Shown here: positions 33,946 to 43,009 of the stretch, in pieces
Numbering within the stretch: the stretch's first letter is position 1
Layout: each line of letters begins with the position of its first letter
DNA from: UBA10649 sp963700745
GTDB taxonomy: Bacteria > Actinomycetota > Actinomycetes > S36-B12
Assembly (NCBI GenBank): GCA_963700745.1
Contig: CAVOYT010000002.1
Location: forward strand, 124,001-188,000
DNA length: 64,000 nucleotides
Reading direction: 5' to 3'
Program-made: the position numbers and the translations under genes
Notes under the pieces: model-generated
The model's database searches: none
Told to the model about the DNA's origin: nothing
Seen by the model: only the letters and a program-made list of their open reading frames with translations

Positions 33946-35502
33946 CTACTGCTGGTCGGGGAAGAACTCCTCCTTGCCCGATTCCTCGAGCTGCTCCGTC
34001 ACGTCGTAGCCCTCGGTCTCCGGGTGGCCGTGGACGCCGCCGGTGATCGCGTACTCCTCCTCCGGGGAGAGGACGAGGCGATGCCGACCGAACAGGCCGA
34101 ACAGGACCAGTCCCACGACATACACGATGGCGACCCAGAGGATGACGCCCCGGTAGTCGGCGTTGAAGGGCATCAGGAGCAGCGTCACCAGCGCGATGAT
34201 GCCGGCCACGAACGCACCCCACAGGCCGACCGGACTGCGGTACGGACGGCTCGCGTTGGGGAGCTTGCGACGCAGCACGATGAAGGAGAGCATCTGCGCG
34301 ACGTAGGCGATGACCGCGCCGAAGACTGCGATGAGCAGCAGCGCACCCGCCGCGGCGACCGGGTCGCCCTCGTACACCCACTCACCGAGGCCGAAGATGA
34401 GGACGATGCCGACGATCGCACTGGCCAGCAGTGCCACCCAGGGGGCCTTGGTCTTCTCACCGGTCAGTGACAGGAACTTGGGGTAGTAGCCGGCGCGGGA
34501 CAGGGAGTACACATTGCGACCGGCCGCGAACATGATTCCCTGGAAGGACGCGACGAGGCCCGCCAGCGCCCCGAGTGAGAGCAGCGCGGCGATGTTGCTG
34601 TCCGGGAAGATCGCCCGGAATCCGTCGAGGATCGGTTCGCCACTCGTGGCGATCGCCTGCGAGCCGAGGACGCCCGGGTTGAGGATGAGCACGAGGAACG
34701 CGGACACGAGCAGGGTGAACATTCCGGCGATGGAGCCCTTGGGGATGTCCTTCGCCGGCGTGTGCGTCTCCTCGGCCGCCAGGGGCAGTTCCTCGATGCC
34801 CAGGAAGAACCAGATCGCGAACGGCATCGCGAGGAAGACGCCCAGGATGCCGAACGGCAGGAAGGTCGATCCGCCGTCCTCGGGGACGATGTCCATGAGG
34901 TTGTCGGTGCTGAACTGGCCGGAGAAGATGGCGGCCACGAAGAAGATCGCGAGCACGGCCAGGGAGATGATCGCGATGACGAAGGCGAAGCGGAACGAGG
35001 CGGCCGCCCCGGCCGCGTTGAGGCTCACGAAGATGGCGTAGAAGATGATGACCCACACCCACAGCGGCCAGGACACGTCGAACAGATCGACGAGGATCGC
35101 GTCGGCATACAGACCGGCGAAGGTGCCGACCACCGCCGTCGTGATGACGTACTCGATCGTCTCCGCGAAGCCGGTGAAGAAGCCGCCCCAGGGACCGAAG
35201 GCCGAGCGTGCGAAGGAGTAGGCACCTCCGGTGTGCGGCATCGCGGCCGACATCTCGGAGATGCTGTAGATCATGAGCAGGTACATGCCGCCAATGACGA
35301 TGGTGGCGATGAGCATCCCGCCCCAGCCGGCCTCACCGATGCCGAGGTTCCAGCCGGAGAAGTCGCCTGAGATGACGGCGGCGACGCCGAGGCCCCACAG
35401 GGCGGCGGCCCCCGCGTGTCGCTTGAGGCCGCGCTTCTCGAAGTAGTCCTTCCCAGCATGCGTATAGGTAATGCCACCGCCCGCTGACATCTTTTCGTTC
35501 AC
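33946..35502 (-). CDS. APC-family permease, ethanolamine permease type
   Basis: Twelve-helix amino acid/polyamine/organocation transporter of 518 residues. The stretch AAVISGDFSGWNLGIGEAGW closely resembles the start of ethanolamine permeases (Eat). EMSAAMPHTGGAYSFARSAF, FLGIEELPLAAEET and the R-A-G-Y-Y-P-K motif in SLSRAGYYPKFLS are typical of the APC fold. It probably imports ethanolamine or a related amine for the gamma-glutamylation pathway encoded just downstream. GTG 35502 has GAGGAGGG upstream. The acidic C-terminal tail (about 40 residues) is cytoplasmic. The frame is intact. Substrate assignment rests on sequence resemblance and context. Confidence 0.85.
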   Translation of the reverse strand: MNEKMSAGGGITYTHAGKDYFEKRGLKRHAGAAALWGLGVAAVISGDFSGWNLGIGEAGWGGMLIATIVIGGMYLLMIYSISEMSAAMPHTGGAYSFARSAFGPWGGFFTGFAETIEYVITTAVVGTFAGLYADAILVDLFDVSWPLWVWVIIFYAIFVSLNAAGAAASFRFAFVIAIISLAVLAIFFVAAIFSGQFSTDNLMDIVPEDGGSTFLPFGILGVFLAMPFAIWFFLGIEELPLAAEETHTPAKDIPKGSIAGMFTLLVSAFLVLILNPGVLGSQAIATSGEPILDGFRAIFPDSNIAALLSLGALAGLVASFQGIMFAAGRNVYSLSRAGYYPKFLSLTGEKTKAPWVALLASAIVGIVLIFGLGEWVYEGDPVAAAGALLLIAVFGAVIAYVAQMLSFIVLRRKLPNASRPYRSPVGLWGAFVAGIIALVTLLLMPFNADYRGVILWVAIVYVVGLVLFGLFGRHRLVLSPEEEYAITGGVHGHPETEGYDVTEQLEESGKEEFFPDQQ

Positions 35503-35653
35503 TGGCCCTCCTCAGGGGTCGGGCAGGATGCCCACCTGAGGAGGAGGCTATTGCTCGCTTGTGACTTTGTGCGGGATTTGGAGTGATGTGAGTCACACGG
35601 CTGCGAACGACCGGTCCGGTCTCACCTCTCCAGGCACCGCCTCCGCGTGCACT

Positions 35654-35726
35654 CTGAACCGTGCCAGCGACCACATCGGAGATGTTCACCGCGGCTATGA
35701 AGCCCGATAGCCGCGGCTCGGTTCAG
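35654..35726 (-). terminator. Nested inverted repeats downstream of the PH-like gene
   Basis: An inner perfect stem CCGCGGCTAT / ATAGCCGCGG (35689-35698 with 35707-35716) is enclosed by an outer pair CTGAACCG / CGGTTCAG (35654-35661 with 35719-35726). It begins four bases past the stop of the minus-strand gene ending at 35730. Terminator is the likely role. The rest of 35503-35653 holds no gene that I can see. Confidence 0.55.
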
Positions 35727-35729
35727 GCG

Positions 35730-36047
35730 CTAGTCGTCGGAGACGAGGATGCGACGGTACGCGGCGCCTTCGCGGAGGGTCACCACCGTCCCGGGACCGT
35801 GCCCCTTGACGGCGCAGAAGTCCGTTCCGTCGGTCCATCCGAAGGTGCCAAGTTTCGTTTCCGGTAGTCCCTCACCGACGACCTTGAGCCCCTTGACCTC
35901 GATGAGGAGGTCGTCAACGTGGTCGATGCTCGTCACGTCGCTGCGCGGGACGCTGAAGGTCTTGTGCATCGAGAGCAGGTGCTCTTTGGTCGTGAGTTCC
36001 ACGGTCACGTCATCGTCGGTCACTAGGAGTCTCGCCACGGCGCTCAC
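35730..36047 (-). CDS. Small PH-domain-like protein of unknown function
   Basis: An intact frame of about 105 residues with alternating hydrophobic beta-strand pattern: ARLLVTDDDVTVELTTKEHLL, TFSVPRSDVTSIDHV, LIEVKGLKVVGEGLP, then TFGWTDGTDFCAVKGHGPG and TVVTLREGAAYRRILVSDD. The spacing of strands and the final 'VTLREGAAYRRI' segment resemble bacterial PH-like domains. I recognise no named family. GTG 36047 is my choice. The frame is open back to a GTG at 36083, but that would place the start three bases from the tRNA end. Codon pattern and protein-like composition support a real gene. Confidence 0.65.
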   Translation of the reverse strand: MSAVARLLVTDDDVTVELTTKEHLLSMHKTFSVPRSDVTSIDHVDDLLIEVKGLKVVGEGLPETKLGTFGWTDGTDFCAVKGHGPGTVVTLREGAAYRRILVSDD

Positions 36048-36085
36048 GCTACTCGCCACGCAGGCATTTCCGCTGAGATGCACAG

Positions 36086-36157
36086 AGCCCCCGGTCAGGT
36101 TTGAACTGACGACCTACCGCTTACAAGGCGGTTGCTCTACCACTGAGCTACAGGGGC
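36086..36157 (-). tRNA. tRNA-Thr (anticodon TGT)
   Basis: On the minus strand a full cloverleaf of 72 bases folds: acceptor GCCCCTG with CGGGGGC, D stem GCTC/GAGC, anticodon stem ACCGC/GCGGT with loop CTTGTAA, and T stem GTCAG/CTGAC with loop TTCAAAC. The anticodon TGT reads Thr ACA/ACG-type codons. No CCA is encoded. The 5' end lies 23 bases after the last gene of the kynurenine operon, on the same strand. Confidence 0.95.
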
Positions 36158-36180
36158 GGACGTGCGAAGGATACCGGCGG

Positions 36181-37183
36181 CTATCCGGACAGGAACCTCA
36201 AGGCGTTGCCGCCGAGGACGGCGGTCCGCACGTCGTCGGTGAGATCGGCCTGCCGGACGACCGCGCCCGCGGGACGCTCGCCGAGCGGGTAGGGGTAGTC
36301 GCTGCCCATCATCACGTTCGTCGCGCCGAGGGTGTCGACCAGCAGGCGCAGGGCCGGCTCCGAGAACACCACGCTGTCGACGCTGAACCGGCCCACGTAG
36401 GAGGACGGCGGTCCGGTGCTGGCCCCGCGGACGACGTCGTTGCGGCTGGTGCCAGGCGTTGTCCGCGCGGCCCAGCCAGAAGGCGAAGGAGCCGCCACCG
36501 TGGGCGAAGGCGATGCGCAGGTTCCCGGGCAGGCGGTCGAAGCCGCCGCCGAGGATGAGGGCGAGGATCGACAGGTGCGTCTCGGCGGGCATCCCGACCA
36601 GCCACTGCGCCATCCACCGGTCGAGCCGAGGCGATGACGGCATGTCCCATGGGTGCACGAACACCGGCACGTCCCGATCCGCGCAGTGCTGGAGGAACGT
36701 GATGACGGACTCGGCGTCGAGGTCGACGTCCCCGACGTGGTTGCCGATCTCGACGCCGCGGTGGCCGTTGGCGAGTGCACCGGTCGAGCTCGCGGCAGGC
36801 CGCGTCGGCGTCCTGCAGCGGCACCTGGCAGAACGGGATCAGGCGGCTCGGCGCCTGGGCGGTGATCTCCAGGGCGAGGTCGTTGAAGATCGCGGCGACC
36901 GTCGTCGCCTGCTGCGGCGGTTCGCCCGTAGGCGAAGAAGACCGGCGTCGGCGAGACCACCTGCAGGTCGACGCCGTCGGTGTCCATGTCGGCGAGCCGC
37001 TGGTCGGCGTTCCAGGCAGGCGTCGGTGATGCGGCGGAACTCGTGCTCGCCGAGCATGATCGTCGCCTCGGTCGCCGAGTCGACGCGCAGCGAGGGCCAG
37101 TCCGCGCCGCCGCACGCCGCGGCCAGGTCGGGCCACCCGCGCGGGACGTAGTGCGAGTGGACGTCGACGACAGGTGGCGTCAT
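36181..37183 (-). CDS. ACMSD-type amidohydrolase (2-amino-3-carboxymuconate semialdehyde decarboxylase), heavily frameshifted
   Basis: Metal-dependent decarboxylase of the amidohydrolase-2 family that takes the product of 3-hydroxyanthranilate dioxygenase to 2-aminomuconate semialdehyde. Pieces in successive frames line up in order: VVDVHSHYVPRGWPDLAA (metal HxH), VDLQVVSPTPVFFAYG, SRLIPFCQVPLQD, MPVFVHPWDMPSS (His), LRIAFAHGGGSFAFWLGRAD (His), and MMGSDYPYPLGE (metal Asp). At least four single-base indels are needed. The ATG at 37183 overlaps the stop of the dioxygenase gene (ATGA). The context in a kynurenine operon makes the assignment strong. Confidence 0.87.
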
Positions 37184-37709
37184 CCCTTCCCCGGGTGCAC
37201 GGTGCCGCACTTCTCGCAGGTGCGCGCCTGCTCGTCGGAGTAGAACGCCTCGAAGACCGGTGGCAGGTCGGTGACGATGTCCGAGACCTGCAGCTCGACG
37301 TCGTGGATCTTGTGGTTGCAGTTCGGGCAGTACCACTGGAAGTGCTCCAGCACGCCCGGCTCCCGCGGGCGCTCGAAGACCAGGCCGATCGAGCCGGCCT
37401 CGGGTCGCTGCGGCGAGTGCGGCATGTTGCGCGGGAGGACCCACATCTCGCCGGGGCCGATCGTGCACGGTCTGCCTGCCCGTCCGGCGTCTGCAGGTCC
37501 ACGTGCATGGTGCCCTTGAGCTGGTAGAAGACCTCCTCGTACGGCTCCTGGTGGAAGTCCGTGCGCTGGTTCGGGCCGCCGACCACCATGACGATGAAGT
37601 CCTCCTGCCCGGGGAAGACCTCCTTGTTGCCGACCGGCGGCTTGAGGTTCGGGCCGTGCTCGGCGAGCCAGGCCTCGAAGTCGAGGGTGGTCGTCAGGTC
37701 GTCACTCAT
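37180..37709 (-). CDS. 3-hydroxyanthranilate 3,4-dioxygenase, frameshifted
   Basis: Cupin-fold iron enzyme that opens the ring of 3-hydroxyanthranilate. The first frame has PPVGNKEVFPGQEDFIVMVV and the iron ligands in RTDFHQEPYEEVFYQLKG. After an indel near 37465 the second frame has the third ligand in LPRNMPHSPQRPE, then EHFQWYCPNCNHKIHD and TCEKCGTVHPGKG, the rubredoxin-like iron site found in bacterial enzymes. The total is about 176 residues, the normal length. The ATG at 37709 overlaps the end of the deaminase gene by eight bases. It is homologous to nbaC/haaO-type genes. Confidence 0.93.
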
Positions 37710-38132
37710 GGGGGCCTCCGGGCTTGTAGGCGACGGCTTGGATCTCGATCAGCAGGTCGGGATGCGGCAGCTCGCGCACCGCCACGGTGGTGCGGGTCGG
37801 GCCCGGACTCGGTGAAGTACTCGGCGTAGACCTCGTTGTAGGCGGCGAAGTCCGCCATGTCGACGAGGTACGAGGTCACCTGGACGAGGTCGGTCGAGGT
37901 CGGCGCCGGCCGCCGCGAGGATGTCGCGCGATGTTCTCGATGACGGCCCGGGTCTGCGCGCGGATGTCGAGGACCTTCTTGCCGTCGACCACGTCGACGC
38001 CGACGAAGGTGTCGTCGGGACGCCGGCTGGACGTGCCGGACACGTAGATGAAGTCGCCCGGCGCGCTTGGCGTGCGGGAAGCGTCCGCGTGGAGTGGCCT
38101 TGCCCGGCGACCAGGTGGCTCTGCGTGGTCAC
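37702..38132 (-). CDS. RidA-family protein, probable 2-aminomuconate deaminase, frameshifted
   Basis: Small trimeric deaminase, about 142 residues once indels are allowed. Reading across frames gives PRGRFPHAKRAGDFIYVSGT, SSRRPDDTFVGVDVVDGKKV, DIRAQTRAVIENI, DLVQVTSYLVDMADFAAYNE, and the RidA signature around TRTTVAVRELPHPDLLIEIQ. The VSGTSSRRPD segment is typical of RidA proteins in 2-nitrobenzoate and kynurenine operons, which turn 2-aminomuconate into an oxalocrotonate. About five extra single bases are needed, mostly an additional G or C beside a short G/C run. GTG 38132 overlaps the kmo stop (GTGA). Confidence 0.85.
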
Positions 38133-39475
38133 GGCTCGTCCGTTCCCGTGGCCCGGCGCATCACCGTCGCGGCGAGCGCGACGACGCCGATCAGCACTCC
38201 GGCGGCTGCGGCCGCCACCGCCCTCTGCTGGGTCTTCGCCCGCTCGACGACCTCGGCGTACGGGATGGTGGTGAACGACACCATCTCGTAGCGCGAGAGG
38301 TATCTGCCGGGCAGCACCTTCTCGATCCCGTGCTCCAGCTTCTTGGCGAGGAGGAAGGAGCGCGAGCCCACCTTGTCGCGCATCTCGACGAAGTTCTCCT
38401 TGGCCAGCTGGGCGATGGCCTCGGCGTTGCCGCGTCGGCGCTCCTGGTACATCGGCAGGGCAAGCGTCCAGTCGTCGCCGACCTCGCGCCAGGCAGCGAT
38501 CGAGCTCGACGACGTCCTCGAACCCGCAGTTCGCCCCCTGGCCGAAGAACGGCAGGATCGCGTGGGCCGCATCGCCGATGAGCCCGACCTTGCCGTCGAC
38601 CTGCCAGGGGTCGGAGTGGACGGTGGCCAGCAGGCCGACCGGGTTGTAGAGGTAGTCCTCGACGAGCGTGGGCATCAGCGGGACGGCGTCGGGGTACTCC
38701 GCGGCTGAAGTGCGCGAGGATCTGGTCGGACGTCACGAGCGCGTCGAAGCCGCCCGGCCCGGTCTTCGGCCAGAACAGCGTGCACGTGAACGAGCGGTCC
38801 GGGTTGGGCAGCGCGATCATCATCGACGCGCCGCGCGGCCAGATGTGCAGGGCGTCCGGGTCCATGGCGAACTCGCCGTCGCGGGCCGGGATGACCAGCT
38901 CCTTGTAGCCGAAGTCCTCCATGTCCGTGACGACGCTGACGCGACCACGCGCCTCCAGGGCCTGGCGGACGACGCTGCCGAAGCCGTCGGCGGACAGCAC
39001 GATGTCGGCGGTGCGTCGGCGTCGCCGCCCTCGAAGGTCAGGGTGTTGCGAGGCGAGGTCGTACGCGGCCAGTCTCGTATCGAAGTGGAGCGTGACGCCC
39101 GGCGTGGCCTCGGCGGCGTCGAGCAGGGTCTCGTTCAGGGCGCCGCGGCCGATCGAGTTGATCGCGCGGTCGCCGGAGGCCGAGTACGACTGGAACGTCA
39201 GGTTCGAGTCGATGCCGTGCATCATGCGGCCGTGCATGGGCAGCGCGGGCGCCATCGACCGAGTCGACGAGGTCGATGCGCCGCAGCGCGTCCAGGCCGC
39301 GCTCGGACAGGGCCAGGTTGATGGAGCGGCCGCGCTCGGCCTCGGTCGATCGCGGGTCGGGCCGGCGCTCGTAGACGTCGACGCGGTAGCCGCGACGGCC
39401 GAGGTAGCAGGCGAGCAGCGAGCCGACCAGCCCGGCGCCGACGACTGCGACTCGCGTTTCCGCGACCGGCTTCAT
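38129..39475 (-). CDS. kmo: Kynurenine 3-monooxygenase, frameshifted
   Basis: FAD- and NADPH-dependent enzyme making 3-hydroxykynurenine. Seen in order: the FAD motif VAVVGAGLVGSLLACYLGRR, GRSINLALSERGLDALR, MHGRMMHGIDSNLTFQSYSA, VLSADGFGSVVRQAL, FGYKELVIPARDG, VGLIGDAAHAILPFFGQGAN (second FAD motif) and GFEDVVELDRCLA. The C-terminus ends with a hydrophobic segment, AVAAAAAGVLIGVVALAATV, which may anchor it to the membrane as in other KMOs. There are breaks near 39255, 39020, 38700 and 38490. The ATG at 39475 overlaps the kynU stop. The length, about 450 residues, is normal. Confidence 0.93.
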
Positions 39476-40774
39476 GCGATCCCCTCCCCGGTGAGCTCCT
39501 GGCTGAGCGCATCGACGGCTCGCCAGCAGTCGTGGAACGTGCAGTACAGGGGCGCCGGCGCCAGCCGGATGATGTCGGGCTGCCGGTCGTCGGCGACGAC
39601 TCCCCAGTTGGAGCTCATCCGCTCGGTCAGGTCGGCGACGTCCACCCGGAACCCGCACCGACAGCTGCGCGCCGTGCCGGTCGTCCTCGGCGGGCGTGAC
39701 CACGGCGATGTCGGCCCGCTCGGCCAGAGGCCTCGAGCAGGCCGCGCAGGTAGCCGGTGAGGCGCAGGCTGCGGGCGCGCAGCGCGTCCATGCCCGACCT
39801 CGTCGAAGATCGTCAGGGAGGTGCGCACCGGGCCCATCGCGAAGATGGGCGGGTTGGACAGCGACCAGGCGTCGGCGGACGCGGGAGGCTCCGAGACCGG
39901 CTTCATCTCGAAGCGGCTGGACGGCTCGGTGCTCCACCAGCCCTCGAGCCGGTGGAGGCTCGCGTCGTCGAGGTGTCGTGCGTGGACGAAGGCACCGGCG
40001 ACGGCGCCCGGCCCGGAGTTCAGGTACTTGTACGAGCACCACGCGGCGAAGTCGACGTCCCAGTCGTGCAGGTGCAGGGGGATGTTGCCGGCCGCGTGCG
40101 CGAGGTCCCAGCCGACCGTGGCGCCGATCTCGTGGCCCGCCGCCGTGATCGCGGGCATGTCCATGACCTCGCCGGTGAGGTAGTTGACGCCGCCGATCAT
40201 CACGGTCGCGATCGAGTGGGCGTGGTCCCGAGGGTCTTGATGACGTCCTCGGTGCGCAGGACGTCCTCTCCCGGGCGCGGACGCAGCCGCAGGACGGCGG
40301 TGTCGGGGTCGTAGCCGCGCAGGGCCACGTGGCTGCGCACGGCGTAGGAGTCGGACGAGAACGCGTAGTCCTCGATGACGATCCGGTGCCGGATGGCCGT
40401 TGGACGGTAGAAGGACGCCAGCAGCAGGTGCAGGTTGACCGTCAGCGAGTTCATGATGACGACCTCGCGGGGCTCGTGCCCCCACCAGCCGGGCCGCCGG
40501 ATCGCGCAGTGCCTCGTGGTACGGGAACCAGGGTCGGTCGGCGTCGACGTGTCCGTGCACGCCGTACTGCTCCCAGGCGTCGAGGTCCGCCATCAGCTCC
40601 TCGCGGGTGGCACGCGGCTGCAGACCCAGCGAGTTGCCGGCCAGGTAGGCGGTGAGGGGGAACTCGCCCCCGACGGCCGGTGGGATGAGGAAGTCCGATC
40701 GCCGGAACGCCGTCGTCCGGCTCGGCGTCGAGCTCGAGCGCGTGGTCCTCGCGGGTGTCCGTCACACCGCTCAT
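39472..40774 (-). CDS. kynU: Kynureninase, frameshifted
   Basis: PLP enzyme that cleaves kynurenine or 3-hydroxykynurenine to (3-hydroxy)anthranilate and alanine. Pieces in order: YLAGNSLGLQPRATREEL, DLDAWEQYGVHGHVDADRPW, MNSLTVNLHLLLASFYRPT, VMIGGVNYLTGEVMDM, ATVGWDLAHAAGNIPLHLHD, the PLP-lysine motif WCSYKYLNSGPGAVAGAFVH, ARHLDDASLHRLEGWW, NPPIFAMGPVRTSLTIFDEV and IIRLAPAPLYCTFHDCWRAV. At least five single-base indels scatter over the gene. The ATG at 40774 follows the formamidase stop without a gap. The length, about 430 residues, is normal. Confidence 0.93.
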
Positions 40775-41523
40775 TCAATACCCGCCGGCGCGGCCAGTGC
40801 CGACAGTTCGCCGATCACAACCGACCATGCGTCGCTGAGGGGGTCGATCAGCTCGAAGTGCGCCCGTGCGGGGAATCGAGACGAGTCGCGCCGAACCCGA
40901 CGAGCAGTAGGACTCCGAGAGCGCGAGCGGGACGAGGGAGTCGTGGTCGCCGTGGACGACGGTCACGGGGATGGCGGGCGCGGGTTCAGGGCCGGGTCGA
41001 GGTCGGGGCGATCACTGCGGCCGGCGCCCGAGGAAGGCCCGCACCGCCCCGCCGTCGAGGTCGTCGGCTCGGCCATCGCCAGGTCGGCGACGGGCGCGAG
41101 CGCCAGGCAGCCGCTCGCGGGCACACGCGGGTCCGGCGCCACGAGCAGGGCGAGGTGGCCCCCGGCCGAGTGGCCGACGATCACCGGCTCACCGGGCCGA
41201 CGACGACTCGGGGAGCGGCGGCCAGGGCCGCGCGGATGTCGGCGAGGCCCTCGTCCGGGCTTGCCGGGAATCCGCGCGTACTCCGGCAGGACCGTCGGGT
41301 GGCCGAGCGCCGCGAGTGCGGCGGCCATCGGGCGCAGGTGGGTCCGGTCGTACTCGGGTCGCCAGAAGCCCCCATGGATCAGGAGGACCGGGGCGCAGGT
41401 CCGGACGTGGTCGAGGGCCCTGGGCAGGTAGACGTCGGCCACCTGGTCGGGTCCCGTTCCGTAGGCCCACGAGCGGTCCGGTCGGGGCGCTCGCCGGTCG
41501 AGCACACTGCGGTCCTCGGGCAT
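40775..41523 (-). CDS. Kynurenine formamidase-type alpha/beta hydrolase, frameshifted
   Basis: Probable arylformamidase converting N-formylkynurenine to kynurenine. It has the HGGFW motif of this hydrolase type (LLIHGGFWRPEYDRTHLRP), the nucleophile elbow VGHSAGGHLALLV, and in a further frame VVHGDHDSLVPLALSESY with the catalytic Asp. Frame breaks occur near 41265, 41190, 41015 and 40890. The ATG at 41523 is preceded on the minus strand by CATACT six bases upstream, so the operon message is probably leaderless. It is the first gene of the operon, and its stop touches the kynU ATG. No tryptophan 2,3-dioxygenase gene is adjacent. Confidence 0.83.
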
Positions 41524-41559
41524 GAGTGGAGTATGGCAATCGACCTACACTGACGGGCG

Positions 41560-42401
41560 ATGTTCGATCTGGTGGCACCGGCGCAGGAGACCGGGCTGGC
41601 CTGGTGGCCGGTCGCGGTCGTCATCGTCGACGCTGGTCGTGCTCAACATCGTCAACAACCGGGTCGCCCCGCAGACGCACTACCTGCTCTGGGCGTTCGC
41701 CGGATCGGTCCTGCTGCTGGCGATCGGACTGCTCGACGGCAACACCTGGACCGACATGGGCCTGGGCTGGTCGTACCTGCTGCCCGGCCTGATCTGGGAG
41801 GCGTGCTGCATCGGCGTCGTCACCGCGGTCTACCTCGGCGGCTCGGCCTTCAAGCGGACCCGGACCGCCTTCCACGACGAGCGGATGAGCGAGCCTCAGC
41901 GGCAGTCGCATGATGTTCCAGGCCCTCGTCGAGGTGCCCTTCGGGACCGTCCTGCTCGAGGAGATCGCCTTCCGCGCCGTGCTGCTGTCGATGCTGATCC
42001 GCCGGTTCGGACCTCGGGTGGGGCGTGGTCATCGGCTCGATGCTGTTCGGCCTGTGGCACATCCTGCCGAGCATCGGCACGCACGAGCAGAACCCGGCCC
42101 TCGGCTCCGTCGTCGGTGAGGGGCGGCGCGGCAACATCCTCGCCGATCGCCCTCAGCGTCCTGACCACGACGATCGCCGGCGTGCTCTTCGCCGCGCTCC
42201 GCCTGTTCTCGGGCAGCGTGCTGGCCCCGATGGGGCTGCCACTGGGCGACGAACGGCCTCGGGTACGCGTTCTCCTGGCTGCTCATCCGGACGCGGGACC
42301 GCCGCCGGGAGCAGCACCGCCGGAGGTGCGAGCCGGGACGGCGCGGCGCGAGCGCGAAGACGGGCCGCGGAGGACGCGCCGATTCGGGTGGAGTCGAATG
42401 A
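41560..42401 (+). CDS. CPBP-family intramembrane metalloprotease, frameshifted
   Basis: Multi-pass membrane protein of the CAAX protease/bacteriocin-processing (Abi) family. The catalytic pair EExxxR is in VLLEEIAFRAVLLSML, and the second motif region is in GSMLFGLWHILPS (His) and IAGVLFAALRLFSGSVLAPM. N-terminal helices include LLWAFAGSVLLLAIGLLDG. There are at least four frame changes, near 41627, 41910, 42020, 42140 and 42255. The last frame ends with a basic tail and TGA at 42399-42401. TACACT at 41546-41551, eight bases before the ATG, suggests a leaderless transcript divergent from the kynurenine operon. The substrate is unknown. Confidence 0.83.
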
Positions 42402-42510
42402 CAGCCGTGGGATTCACCCCGTACGATGACGCCGAGTCGGAGGGGGCGCCCGACGAAGGCGGCCCCGAGGCCACGTCGCGCAGAGGCACGACGGACAGGA
42501 GGACTCCGGG

Positions 42511-42807
42511 ATGGATGCAGCACGATCGCCCCTCGAGTCACGAGGGCATGGCGGCGTCGCTCGAGCGACCGGGACCGCCGCATCCTGGAGTTCGAGCGCC
42601 AGTGGTGGAAGTACGCCGGGGCCAAGGAGCAGGCGATCCGCGACCTGTTCGACATGAGCGGCACGCGCTACTACCAGCTGCTCAACGGACTCATCGATGA
42701 TCCCCGAGGCGCTGGCCTTCGATCCGATGCTGGTTAAGCGGTTGCGGCGCATGCGCGCTTCACGCCAGCGCGCCCGCTCGGCGCGACGGCTCGGCATCGA
42801 GCTCTAG
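42511..42807 (+). CDS. DUF3263 protein, frameshifted
   Basis: Small actinobacterial protein (about 98 residues) with a helix-turn-helix-like domain of unknown role. The conserved core is split over frames: SDRDRRILEFERQWWKYAGA and KEQAIRDLFDMSGTRYYQLL in one, then PEALAFDPMLVKRLRRMRAS and RQRARSARRLGIEL in another. AGGAGG at 42498-42503 lies seven bases before the ATG at 42511, which sets the start. Indels lie near 42560 and 42705. Bases 42402-42510 hold no other gene. Confidence 0.85.
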
Positions 42808-42896
42808 ACCCGCTGAGGCGGGAATTCCTAGCCCCGCAAGCACTGGTGCGTGCCCCTCCTTGGTCACGCTTGGATAACAATTCCCATGTAACGCAC

Positions 42897-42910
42897 TGCA
42901 AGCGGTTTCA
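42897..42910. promoter_or_regulatory. LacI-family-type operator upstream of the maltodextrin operon
   Basis: TGCAAGCGGTTTCA is an imperfect palindrome around a central CG, matching the general pattern of LacI/CcpA-family operators (TGNAANCGNTNNCA on the opposite strand). It lies about 110 bases before the first gene of the operon and upstream of a TAAAAT -10 box at 42955-42960. Confidence 0.5.
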
Positions 42911-42931
42911 TCGACCCCGTCCCGGCTTACA

Positions 42932-42960
42932 TTTCTGGCACATTAATCGCGGGGTAAAAT
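42932..42960 (+). promoter_or_regulatory. Promoter of the maltodextrin operon
   Basis: TAAAAT at 42955-42960 is a strong -10 box. TTTCTG at 42932-42937, 17 bases upstream, is a possible -35. Transcription would start near 42967, leaving a leader of about 43 bases with AGAGAGGA before the ATG at 43010. The region 42860-42960 is clearly richer in A+T than its surroundings. Confidence 0.5.
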
Positions 42961-43009
42961 CACCCCCCTTCCGCGACGGCCCGGACGGGCCGAAAAGAGA
43001 GGACCAAGC

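Noticed and set aside
35730..36083. Longer start of the PH-like protein at 36083
   Set aside because: It would begin three bases after the tRNA and add residues (MHLSGNACVASS) with no fit to the strand pattern. A GTG at 36047 is more plausible.
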